DNA of 64,000 nt. Origin: Agriotes lineatus (lineage: Eukaryota > Arthropoda > Insecta > Coleoptera > Elateridae). Below the pieces are notes generated by a model, which saw only the letters and a list, made by a program, of their open reading frames with translations, made no database searches and had not been told where the DNA came from. A program made the position numbers and the translations under genes. The DNA is taken from NCBI GenBank assembly GCA_940337035.1, contig CALNHX010003267.1:1-64000 (forward strand). The letters run 5' to 3'. Shown here one piece after another: positions 29,389 through 43,300 of the stretch (its first letter is position 1; every line of letters begins with the position of its first letter).

Positions 29389-32300
29389 AATGGCATTCTA
29401 GAGCCTGTAAACGTTTTTGGCAACCGTTGGTATCAATTCGATAGTACAAACGTTCTTAGATTATTTTAGTTTTAGTAACGCTATTTCGATGTTTGACTGC
29501 GACTTCTTAATGACCTCAAAATGCTACTAGAGGTACATACCATATTATAGTTAATAGACAGTAACTGCAGATTGCTAAATATTGTACAGAAATAACTGTA
29601 TACTAACTGTAATTGCATCAGAATGGCACCTACTGTTTTAGAAGTATACTAAATGGCATGCTAGAGCCTGTAAACGCTTTGGCGGCCGATCTGAGACGTT
29701 TTGGATATCATTTCGATAATAGAAACCTTCTTAGATTTTTTTAGTTTTAGTAAAGCTATTTCGATGTATGAATGCAACTTTTTAATGGCATCAAACTGCT
29801 ACTAGCAGTACGTAACATATTATAGTTAATAGACAGTAATTGCAGAATGCTAAATATTGTACAGAAACAACTGTATACTAATTTTAATTGCATCAGAATG
29901 GCACCTACTGTTTTAGAAGTAGACTAAATGGCATGCTAGAGCCTGTAAACGCTTTGGCGGCCGATCTGAGACGTTTTGGATATCATTTCGATTTTAGAAA
30001 CCTTCTTAGATTTTTTTAGTTTTAGTAAAGCTATTTCGATGTTTGAATGCAACTTTTTAATGGCATCAAAATGCTACTAGCAGTACGTAACATATTATAG
30101 TTAATAGACAGTAATTGCAGAATGCTAAATATTGTACAGAAACAACTGTATACTAATTTTAATTGCATCAGAATGGCACCTACTGTTTTAGAAGTAGACT
30201 AAATGGCATGCTAGAGCCTGTAAACGCTTTGGCGGCCGATCTGAGACGTTTTGGATATCATTTCGATTTTAGAAACCTTCTTAGATTTTTTTAGTTTTAG
30301 TAACGCTATTTCGATGTTTGAATGCGACTTCTTAATGGCCTCAAATTGCTACTAGAAGTACGTAACATATTATAATTAATAGACAGTAATTGCAGAATGC
30401 TAAACTAAAGATTGTACAGAAACAACTGTAAACTGCTTTTAAATGCATCAGAATGGCACCTACTGTTTTAGAAGTAGACACAATCGCATTCTAGAGCCCG
30501 TAAACGCTCTGGCGGGCGAGCTGAGACGTTGTGGATACCATTTCGATAGTAGAAACGTCCTTAGGGTTTTTAATTTTAGTAATGCTATTTCGGTGTTTGA
30601 ATGCGACTTCTTAATGGCCTCAAAATGCTACTAGAAGTACACACCATATTATAGTTAATAGAGAGTAATTTCAGAATGCTAAATATTGTACAGAAACAAC
30701 TGTATACTAATTTCAATTGCATAAGAATGGTACCTGCTGTTTTAGAAGTATACAAAATGGAATTCTAGAGCCTGTAAACGCTTTTTTCGGCCGATCTGCG
30801 ACGTTTTGGATTTCATTTCGATAGTAGAAACGTTCTTAGGTTTTTTTAATTTAAGTAACGCTATTTTGGTGTTTGAATGCGACTTCTTAATGGCCTCAAA
30901 TTGCTACTAGAAGTACGCAACATATTATAATTAATAGACAGTAATTGCAGAATGCTAAACTAAAGATTGTACAGAAACAACTGTAACTAATTTTAAATGC
31001 ATCAGAATGACACCTACTGTTTGAGAAGTAGACAAAATGGCATGCTAGAGCCCGTAAACGCTCTGGCGGGCGATCTGAGACGTTGTGGATACCATTTCGA
31101 TAGTAGAAACGTTCTTAGGTTTTTTTAATTTTAGTAACGCTATTTCGGAGTTTGAATGCGACTTCTTAATGGCCTCAAAATGCTACTAGAAGTACATACC
31201 ATATTATAGTTAATAGACAGTAATTGCAGAATGCTAAATATTGTACAGAAATAACTGTATACTAATTTTAATTTCATGAGAATGGCACCTGCTGTTTTAG
31301 AAGTGGAATAAATGGCATGCTAGAGCCTGTAAACGCTTTGACGGCCGATCTGAGACGTTTTTGATATCATTTCGATAATAGAAACGTTCTTAGATTTTTT
31401 TAGTTTTAGTAACGCTATTTCGATGTTTGAATGCGACTTCTTAATGGCCTCAAAAATCCTACTAGCAGTACGTAACATATTATAATTAAATGACAGTACT
31501 TGCACAATGCTAAACATTGTACAATACCAACTGTAAACTACTTTTAAATGCATCAGAATGGCACCTACTGTTTTAGAAGTAGACAAAATGGAATTCTAGA
31601 GCCTGTAAACGCTTTTTTCGGCCGATCTGCGACGTTTTGGATTTCATTTCGATAGTAGAAACGTTCTTAGGTTTTTTTAATTTAAGTAACGCTATTTTGG
31701 TGTTTGAATGCGACTTCTTAATGGCCTCAAATTGCTACTAGAAGTACGTAACATATTATAATTAATAGACAGTAATTGCAGAATGCTAAACATTGTACAA
31801 AAACAACTGTAAACTACTTTTAAATGCATCAGAATGGCACCTACTGTTTTAGAAGTAGACAAAATGGCATTCTTGAGCCTGTAAACGCTTTTGGCGGCCG
31901 ATCTGCGAGGTTTTGGATTTCATTTCGATAGTAGAAACGTTCTTAGGTTTTTTTAATTTAAGTAACGCTATTTTGGTGTTTGAATGCGACTTCTTAATGG
32001 CCTCAAATTGCTACTAGAAGTACGTAACATATTATAATTAATAGACAGTAATTGCAGCATGCTAAATATTGTACAGAAACAACTGTATACTAATTTTAAT
32101 TGCATCAGAATGGCACCTACTGTTTTAGAAGTAGACTAAATGGCATGCTAGAGCCTGTAAACGCTTTGGCGGCTGATCTGCGAGGTTTGGATTTCATTTC
32201 GATAGTAGAAACGTTCTTAGATTTTGTTAGTTTTAGTAACGCCATTTCGGTGTTTGACTGCGACTTCTTAATGGCCTCAAAATGCTACTAGAAGTACGTA

Positions 32301-35300
32301 ACATATTATAATTAATAGACAGTAATTGCAGAATGCTAAACTAAATATTGTACAGAAACAACTGTAACTAATTTTAAATGCATCAGAATGGCACCTACTG
32401 TTTTAGAAGTAGAGAAAATGGCATGCTAGAGCCCGTAAACGTTCTGGCGGGCGATCTGAGTCGTTGTGGATACCATTTCGATAGTAGAAACGATCTTAGG
32501 TTTTTTTAATTTTAGTAACGCTATTTCAGTGTTTGAATGCGACTTCTTAATGGCCTCAAAATGCTACTAGAGGTACATACCATATTATAGTTAATAGACA
32601 GTAATTGCAGAATGCTAAATATTGTACAGAAACAAACTGTATACTAATTTTAATTTTATGAGAATGGCACCTGCTGTTTTAGAAGTGGACTAAATGGCAT
32701 GCTAGAGCCTGTAAACGCTTTGCCGGCCGATTTGAGACGTTTTTGATATCATTTCGATAATAGAAACGTTCTTAGATTTTTTTAGTTTTAGTAACGCTAT
32801 TTCGATGTTTGAAGGCGACTTCTTAATGGCCTCAAAAATCCTACTAGCAGTACGTAACATATTATAATTAATAGACAGTACTTGCACAATGCTAAACATT
32901 GTACAAAACCAACTGTAAACTACTTTTAAATGCATCAGAATGGCACCTACTGTTTTAGAAGCAGACAAAATGACATTCTAGAGCCTGTAAACGCTATGGC
33001 GGCCGATCTGCGACGTTTTGGATATCATATCGATAGTAGAAACGTTCTTAGATTTTTTCAGTTTTAGTAACGCTATTTCGGTGTTTGAATGCGACTTCTT
33101 AATGGCCTCAAATTGTTACTAGAAGTACGTAACATATTATAATTAATAGACAGTAATTGCAGAAAGCTAAACATTGTACAAAACCAATTGTAAACTACTT
33201 TTAAATGCATCAGAATGGCACCTACTGTTTTAGAAGCAGACAAAATGGCATTCTAGAGCCTGTAAACGCTATGGCGGCCGATCTGCGACGTTTTGGATAT
33301 CATATCGATAGTAGAAACGTTCTTAGATTTTTTTAGTTTTAGTAACGCCATTTCGGTGTTTGACTGCGACTTCTTAATGGCCTCAAAATGCTACTAGAAG
33401 TACGTAACATATTATAATTAATAGACAGTAATTGCAGAATGCTAAACTAAATATTGTACAGAAACAACTCTAACTAATTTTAAATGCATCAGAATGGCAC
33501 CTACTGTTTTAGAAGTAGAGAAAATGGCATGCTAGAGCCCGTAAACGTTCTGGCGGGCGATCTGAGTCGTTGTGGATACCATTTCGATAGTAGAAACGAT
33601 CTTAGGTTTTTTTAATTTTAGTAACGCTATTTCAGTGTTTGAATGCGACTTCTTAATGGCCTCAAAATGCTACTAGAGGTACATACCATATTATAGTTAA
33701 TAGACAGTAATTGCAGAATGCTAAATATTGTACAGAAACAAACTGTATACTAATTTTAATTTTATGAGAATGGCACCTGCTGTTTTAGAAGTGGACTAAA
33801 TGGCATGCTAGAGCCTGTAAACGCTTTGACGGCCGATTTGAGACGTTTTTGATATCATTTCGATAATAGAAACGTTCTTAGATTTTTTTAGTTTTAGTAA
33901 CGCTATTTCGATGTTTGAATGCGACTTCTTAATGGTCTCAAAATGCTACTAGCAGTACGTAACATATTATAATTAATAGACAGTAATTGCAGAATGCTAA
34001 ATATTGTACAGAAACAACTGTATACTAATTTTAATTGCATGAGAATGGCACCTGCTGTTTTAGAAGTAGACAAAATGGCATTCTAGAGCCTGTAAACGTT
34101 TTTGGCAACCGTTGGTATCAATTCGATAGTAGAAACGTTCTTAGATTATTTTAGTTTTAGTAACGCTATTTCGATGTTTGACTGCGACTTCTTAATGACC
34201 TCAAAATGCTACTAGAGGTACATACCATATTATAGTTAATAGACAGTAACTGCAGATTGCTAAATATTGTACAGAAATAACTGTATACTAACTGTAATTG
34301 CATCAGAATGGCACCTACTGTTTTAGAAGTAGACTAAATGGCATGCTAGAGCCTGTAAACGCTTTGGCGGCCGATCTGAGACGTTTTGGATATCATTTCG
34401 ATAATAGAAACCTTCTTAGATTTTTTTAGTTTTACCAACGCTATTTCGATGTTTGAATGCGACTTCTTAATGGTCTCAAATTGCTACTAGAAGTACGTAA
34501 CATATTATAGTTAATAGACAGTGATTGCAGAATGCTAAATATTGTACAGAAACAACTGTATACTTATTTTAATTACATCAGAATGGCACCTACTGTTTTA
34601 GAAGTAGACTAAATGGCATGCTAGAGCCTGTAAACTCTTTGGCGGCTGATCTGAGACGTTTTGGATATCATTTCGATAGTAGAAACCTTCTTAGATTTTT
34701 TTAGTTTTACTAACGCTATTTCGATGTTTGAATGCGATTTCTTAATGGCCTCAAATTGCTACTAGAAGTACGTAACATATTATAATTAATAGACAGTAAT
34801 TGCAGAATGCTAAACTAAAGATTGTACAGAAACAACTGTAAACTACTTTTAAATGCATCAGAATGGCACCTACTGTTTTAGAAGTATACAAAATCGCATT
34901 GTAGAGCCCGTAAACGCTCTGGCGGGCGATCTGAGACGTTGTGGATACCATTTCGATAGTAGAAACGTCCTTAGGTTTTTTAATTTAGTAACGCTATTTC
35001 GGTGTTTGAATGCGACTTCTTAATGGCCTCAAAATGCTAGTAGAAGTACATACCATATTATAGTTAATAGAGAGTAATTGCAGAATGCTAAATATTGTAC
35101 AGAAACAACTGTATACTAATTTTAATTGCATAAGAATGGTACCTCCTGTTTTAGAAGTAGACTAAATGGCATGCTAGAGTCTGTAAACGCTTTGGAGGGC
35201 GATCTGAGACGGAAAATATCATTTCGATAATAGAAACGTTCTTAGATTTTTTAGTTTTAGTAACGCTATTTCGATGTTTGAATGCGACTTCTTAATGGTC

Positions 35301-38300
35301 TCAAAATGCTACTAGCAGTACGTAACATATTATAATTAATAGACAGTAATTGCAGAATGCTAAATATTGTACAGAAACAACTGTATACTAATTTTAATTG
35401 CATGAGAATGGCACCTGCTGTTTTAGAAGTAGACAAAATGGCATTCTAGAGCCTGTAAACGTTTTTGGCAACCGTTGGTATCAATTCGATAGTAGAAACG
35501 TTCTTAGATTATTTTAGTTTTAGTAACGCTATTTCGATGTTTGACTGCGACTTCTTAATGACCTCAAAATGCTACTAGAGGTACATACCATATTATAGTT
35601 AATAGACAGTAACTGCAGATTGCTAAATATTGTACAGAAATAACTGTATACTAACTGTAATTGCATCAGAATGGCACCTACTGTTTTAGAAGTAGACTAA
35701 ATGGCATGCTAGAGCCTGTAAACGCTTTGGCGGCCGATCTGAGACGTTTTGGATATCATTTCGATAATAGAAACCTTCTTAGATTTTTTTAGTTTTAGTA
35801 AAGCTATTTCGATGTTTGAATGCAACTTTTTAATGGCATCAAAATGCTACTAGCAGTACGTAACATATTATAGTTAATAGACAGTAATTGCAGAAAGCTA
35901 AATATTGTACAGAAACAACTGTATACTAATTTTAATTGCATCAGAATGGCACCTACTGTTTTAGAAGTAGACTAAATGGCATGCTAGAGCCTGTAAACGC
36001 TTTGGCGGCCGATCTGAGACGTTTTGGATATCATTTCGATTTTAGAAACCTTCTTAGATTTTTTTAGTTTTAGTAAAGCTATTTCGATGTTTGAATGCAA
36101 CTTTTTAATGGCATCAAAATGCTACTAGCAGTACGTAACATATTATAGTTAATAGACAGTAATTGCAGAATGCTAAATATTGTACAGAAACAACTGTATA
36201 CTAATTTTAATTGCATCAGAATGGCACCTACTGTTTTAGAAGTAGACTAAATGGCATGCTAGAGCCTGTAAACGCTTTGGCGGCCGATCTGAGACGTTTT
36301 GGATATCATTTCGATAATAGAAACCTTCTTAGATTTTTTTAGTTTTACTAACGCTATTTCGATGTTTGAATGCAACTTCTTAATGGCCTCAAATTGCTAC
36401 TAGAAGTACGTAACATATTATAGTTAATAGACAGTAATTGCAGAATGCTAAATATTGTACAGAAACAACTGTATACTAATTTTAATTGCATCAGAATGGC
36501 ACCTACTGTTTTAGAAGTAGACTAAATGGCATGCTAGAGTCTGTAAACGCTTTGGCGGCCGATCTGAGACGTTTTGGATATCATTTCGATTGTAGAAACC
36601 TTCTTAGATTTTTTTAGTTTTAGTAAAGCTATTTCGATGTTTGAATGCAACTTTTTAATGGCATCAAAATGCTACTAGCAGTACGTAACATATTATAGTT
36701 AATAGACAGTAATTGCAGAATGCTAAATATTGTACAGAAACAACTGTATACTAATTTTAATTGCATCGGAATGGCACCTACTGTTTTAGAAGTAGACTAA
36801 ATGGCATGCTAGAACCTGTAAACGCTTTGACGGCCGATTTGAGACGTTTTTGATATCATTTCGATAATAAAAACGTTCTAAAATTTTGTAGTTTTAGTAA
36901 CGCTATTTCGATGTTTGAAGGCGACTTCTTAATGGCCCCAAAAATCCTAGTAGCAGTACGTAACATATTATAATTAATAGACAGTACTTGCACAATGCTA
37001 AACATTGTACAAAACCAACTGTAAACTACTTTTAAATGCATCAGAATGGCAACTACTGTTTTAGAAGCAGACAAAATGACATTCTAGAGTCTGTAAACGC
37101 TATGGCGGCCGATCTGCGACGTTTTGGATTTCATTTCGATAATAGAAACCTTCTTAGATTTTTTTAGTTTTAGTAAAGCTATTTCGATGTTTGAATGCAA
37201 CTTTTTAATGGCATCAAAATGCTACTAGCAGTACGTAACATATTATAGTTAATAGAAAGTAATTGCAGAATGCTAAATATTGTACAGAAACAACTGTATA
37301 CTAATTTTAATTGCATCAGAATGGCACCTACTGTTTTAGAAGTAGACTAAATGGCATGCTAGAGCCTGTAAACGCTTTGGCGGCCGATCTGAGACGTTTT
37401 GGATATCATTTCGATAATAGAAACCTTCTTAGATTTTTTTAGTTTTACTAACGCTATTTCGATGTTTGAATGCAACTTCTTAATAGCCTCAAATTGCTAC
37501 TAGAAGTACGTAACATATTATAGTTAATAGACAGTAATTGCAGAATGCTAAATATTGTACAGAAACAACTGTATACTAATTTTAATTGCATCAGAATGGC
37601 ACCTACTGTTTTAGAAGTAGACTAAATGGCATGCTAGAGCCTGTAAACGCTTTGGCGGCCGATCTGAGACGTTTTGGATATCATTTCGATAATAGAAACC
37701 TTCTTAGATTTTTTTAGTTTTACTAACGCTATTTCGATGTTTGAATGCAACTTCTTAATAGCCTCAAATTGCTACTAGAAGTACGTAACATATTATAGTT
37801 AATAGACAGTAATTGCAGAATGCTAAATATTGTACAAAAACAACTGTAAACTACTTTTAAATGCATTAGAATGGCACCTACTGTTTTAGAAGTAGACAAA
37901 ATGGCATTCTAGAACCTGTAAACGTTTTTGGCAACCGTTGGTATCATTTCGATAGTAGAAACGTTCTGAGTTTATTTTAGTTTTAGTAATGCTATTTCGC
38001 TGTTTGACTGCGACTTCTTAATGACCTCAAAATGCTACTAGAGGTACATACCATATTATAGTTAATAGACAGTAACTGCAGAATGCTAAATATTGTACAG
38101 AAACAACTGTATTCTAACTTTAATTGCATCAGAATATCACCTACTGTTTTAGAAGTAGACTAAATGGCATGCTAGAGCCTGTAAACGCTTTTGGCAACCG
38201 TTCTGAGACGTTTTGGATATCATTTCGATAATAGAAACATTCTTAGATTTTTTTAGTTTTAGTAAAGCTATTTCGATGTTTGAATGCGACTTCTTAATGG

Positions 38301-40399
38301 CCTCAAAATGCTACTAGAAGTACATACCATATTATAGTTAATAGACAGTAACTGCAGAATGCTAAATATTGTACAGAAACAACTGTATACTAATTTTAAT
38401 TGCAACAGAATGGCACCTACTGTTTTAGAAGTGGACTAAATGGCATGCTAGAGCCTGTAAACGCTTTGTCGGCTGATCGGAGACGTTTTGAATATCATTT
38501 TGATAATAGAAACGTTCTTAGATTTTTTTAGTTTTAGTAACGCTATTTCGATGTTTGAATGCGACTTCTTAATGGCCTCAAAATGCTACTAGAAGTACAT
38601 ACCATATTATAGTTAATAGACAGTAACTGCAGAATGCTAAATATTGTACAGAAACAACTGTATACTAACTTTAATTGCATCAGAATATCACCTACTGTTT
38701 TAGAAGTGGACTAAATGGCATGCTAGAACCTGTAAACGCTTTGACGGCCGATTTGAGACGTTTTTGATATCATTTCGATAATAAAAACGTTCTAAAATTT
38801 TGTAGTTTTAGTAACGCTATTTCGATGTTTGAAGGCGACTTCTTAATGGCCTCAAAAATCCTACTAGCAGTACGTAACATATTATAATTAATAGACAGTA
38901 CTTGCACAATGCTAAACATTGTACAAAACCAACTGTAAACTACTTTTAAATGCATCAGAATGGCAAGTACTGTTTTAGAAGCAGACAAAATGACATTCTA
39001 GAGTCTGTAAACGCTATGGCGGCCGATCTGCGACGTTTTGGATTTCATTTCGATAGTAGAAACGTTCTTAGATTTTTTTAGTTTTAGTAACGCTATTTCG
39101 GTGTATGACTGCTACTTCTTAATGGCCTCAAAAATCCTACTAGCAGTACGTAACATATTATAGTTAATAGACAGTAATTGCAGAATGCTAAATATTGTAC
39201 AGAAACAACTGTATACTAATTTTAATTGCATCAGAATGGCACCTACTGTTTTAGAAGTGGACTAAATGGCATGCTAGAGCCTGTAAACGCTTTGTCGGCT
39301 GATCGGAGACGTTTTGAATATCATTTTGATAATAGAAACGTTCTTAGATTTTTTTAGTTTTAGTAACGCTATTTCGATGTTTGAATGCGACTTCTTAATG
39401 GCCTCAAAATGCTACTAGCAGTACGTACCATATTATAATTAATAGACTGTAATTGCAGAATGCTAAATATTGTACAGAAACAACTGTATACTAATTTTAA
39501 TTGCAACAGAATGGCACCTACTGTTTTAGAAGTGGACTAAATGGCATGCTAGAGCCTGTAAACGCTTTGTCGGCTGATCGGAGACGTTTTGATTATCATT
39601 TTGATAATAGAAACGTTCTTAGATTTTTTTAGTTTTAGTAACGCTATTTCGATGTTTGAATGCGACTTCTTAATGGCCTCAAAATGCTACTAGAAGTACA
39701 TACCATATTATAGTTAATAGACAGTAACTGCAGAATGCTAAATATTGTACATAAACAACTGTATACTAACTTTAATTGCATCAGAATATCACCTACTGTT
39801 TTAGAAGTGGACTAAATGGCATGCTAGAACCTGTAAACGCTTTGACGGCCGATTTGAGACGTTTTTGATATCATTTCGATAATAAAAACGTTCTAAAATT
39901 TTGTAGTTTTAGTAACGCTATTTCGATGTTTGAAGGCGACTTCTTAATGGCCTCAAAAATCCTACTAGCAGTACGTAACATATTATAATTAATAGACAGT
40001 ACTTGCACAATGCTAAACATTGTACAAAACCAACTGTAAACTACTTTTAAATGCATCAGAATGGCAAGTACTGTTTTAGAAGCAGACAAAATGACATTCT
40101 AGAGTCTGTAAACGCTATGGCGGCCGATCTGCGACGTTTTGGATTTCATTTCGATAGTAGAAACGTTCTTAGATTTTTTTAGTTTTAGTAACGCTATTTC
40201 GGTGTATGACTGCTACTTCTTAATGGCCTCAAAATGCTACTAGAAGTACACACCATATTATAGTTAATAGAGAGTAATTGCAGAATGCTAAATATTGTAC
40301 AGAAACAACTGTATACTAATTTTAATTGCATAAGAATGGTACCTCCTGTTTTAGAAGTAGACTAAATGGCATGCTAGAGCCTGTAAACGCTTTGGAGGG

Positions 40400-43300
40400 C
40401 GAACTGAGACGGAAAATATCATTTCGATAATAGAAACGTTCTTAGATTTTTTTAGTTTTAGTAACGCTATTACGATATTTGAATGCGTTTTCTTAATGGC
40501 CTCAAAATGCTACTAGCAGTACGTAACATATTATAATTAATAGACAGTAATTGCAGAATGCTAAATATTGTACAGAAACAACAGTATACTAATTTTAATT
40601 GCATGAGAATGGCACCTGCTGTTTTAGAAGTGGACTAAATGGAATGCTAGAGCCTGTAAACGCTTTGACGACCGATCTGAGACGTTTTTGATATCATTTC
40701 GATAATAGAATTTTTTTAGTTTTAGTAACGCTATTTCGACGTTTGAATGCGACTTCTTAATGGCCTCAAAAATCCTACTAGCAGTACGTAACATATTATA
40801 ATTAATAGACAGTACTTGCACAATGCTAAACATTGTACAAAAACAACTGTAAACTACTTTTAAATGCATTAGAATGGCACCTACTGTTTTAGAAGTAGAC
40901 AAAATGGCATTCTAGAACCTGTAAACGTTTTTGGCAACCGTTGGTATCATTTCGATAGTAGAAACGTTCTGAGTTTATTTTAGTTTTAGTAACGCTATTT
41001 CGATGTTTGACTGCGACTTCTTAATGACCTCAAAATGCTACTAGAGGTACATACCATATTATAGTTAATAGACAGTAACTGCAGAATGCTAAATATTGTA
41101 CAGAAACAACTGTATACTAACTTTAATTGCATCAGAATATCACCTACTGTTTTAGAAGTAGACTAAATGGCATGCTAGAGCCTGTAAACGCTTTTGGCAA
41201 CCGTTCTGAGACGTTTTGGATATCATTTCGATAATAGAAACATTCTTTGATTTTTTAGTTTTAGTAAAGCTATTTCGATGTTTGAATGCAACTTTTTAAT
41301 GGCATCAAAATGCTACTAGCAGTACGTAACATATTATAATTAATAGACTGTAATTGCAGAATGCTAAATATTGTACAGAAACAACTGTATACTAATTTTA
41401 ATTGCAACAGAATGGCACCTACTGTTTTAGAAGTGGACTAAATGGCATGCTAGAGCCTGTAAACGCTTTGACGGCTGATCGGAGACGTTTTGAATATCAT
41501 TTTGATAATAGAAACTTTCTTAGATTTTTTTAGTTTTAGTAACGCTATTTCGATGTTTGAATGCGACTCCTTAATGGCCTCAAAATGCTACTAGAAGTAC
41601 ATACCATATTATAGTTAATAGACAGTAACTGCAGAATGCTAAATATTGTACAGAAACAACTGTATACTAACTTTAATTGCATCAGAATATCACCTACTGT
41701 TTTAGAAGTGGACTAAATGGCATGCTAGAACCTGTAAACGCTTTGACGGCCGATTTGAGACGTTTTTGATATCATTTCGATAATAAAAACGTTCTAAAAT
41801 TTTGTAGTTTTAGTAACGCTATTTCGATGTTTGAAGGCGACTTCTTAATGGCCTCAAAAATCCTACTAGCAGTACGTAACATATTATAATTAATAGACAG
41901 TACTTGCACAATGCTAAACATTGTACAAAACCAACTGTAAACTACTTTTAAATGCATCAGAATGGCAACTACTGTTTTAGAAGCAGACAAAATGGCATGC
42001 TAGAGTCTGTAAACGCTATGGCGGCCGATCTGCGACGTTTTGGATTTCATTTCGATAGTAGAAACGTTCTTAGATTTTTTTAGTTTTAGTAACGCTATTT
42101 CGGTGTTTGACTGCTACTTCTTAATGGCCTCAAAAATCCTACTAGCAGTACGTAACATATTATAGTTAATAGACAGTAATTGCAGAATGCTAAATATTGT
42201 ACAGAAACAACTGTATACTAATTTTAATTGCATCAGAATGGCACCTACTGTTTTAGAAGTAGACTAAATGGCATGCTAGAGCCCGTAAACGCTTTGGCGG
42301 CCGATCTGAGACGTTTTGGATATCATTTCGATAATAGAAACCTTCTTAGATTTTTTTAGTTTTACTAACGCTATTTCGATGTTTGAATGCGACTTCTTAA
42401 TGGTCTCAAATTGCTACTAGAAGTACGTAACATATTATAGTTAATAGACAGTAATTGCAGAATGCTAAATATTGTACAGAAACAACTGTATACTTATTTT
42501 AATTGCATCAGAATGGCACCTACTGTTTTAGAAGTAGACTAAATGGCATGCTAGAGCCTGTAAACGCTTTGGCGGCCGATCTGAGACGTTTTGGATATCA
42601 TTTCGATAATAGAAACCTTCTTAGATTTTTTTAGTTTTAGTAAAGCTATTTCGATGTTTGAATGCAACTTTTTAATGGCATCAAAATGCTACTAGCAGTA
42701 CGTAACATATTATAGTTAATAGACAGTAATTGCAGAATGCTAAATATTGTACAGAAACAACTGTATACTAATTTTAATTGCATCAGAATGGCACCTACTG
42801 TTTTAGAAGTAGACTAAATGGCATGCTAGAGCCTGTAAACGCTTTGGCGGCCGATCTGAGACGTTTTGGATATCATTTCGATAATAGAAACCTTCTTAGA
42901 TTTTTTTAGTTTTACTAACGCTATTTCGATGTTTGAATGCAACTTCTTAATGGCCTCAAATTGCTACTAGAAGTACGTAACATATTATAGTTAATAGACA
43001 GTAATTGCAGAATGCTAAATATTGTACAGAAACAACTGTATACTAATTTTAATTGCATCAGAATGGCACCTACTGTTTTAGAAGTAGACTAAATGGCATG
43101 CTAGAGCCTGTAAACGCTTTGGCGGCCGATCTGAGACGTTTTGGATATCATTTCGATTTTAGAAACCTTCTTAGATTTTTTTAGTTTTACTAACGCTATT
43201 TCGATGTTTGAATGCGACTTCTTAATGGCCTCAAATTGCTACTAGAAGTACGTAACATATTATAATTAATAGACAGAAATTGCAGAATGCTAAACTAAAG

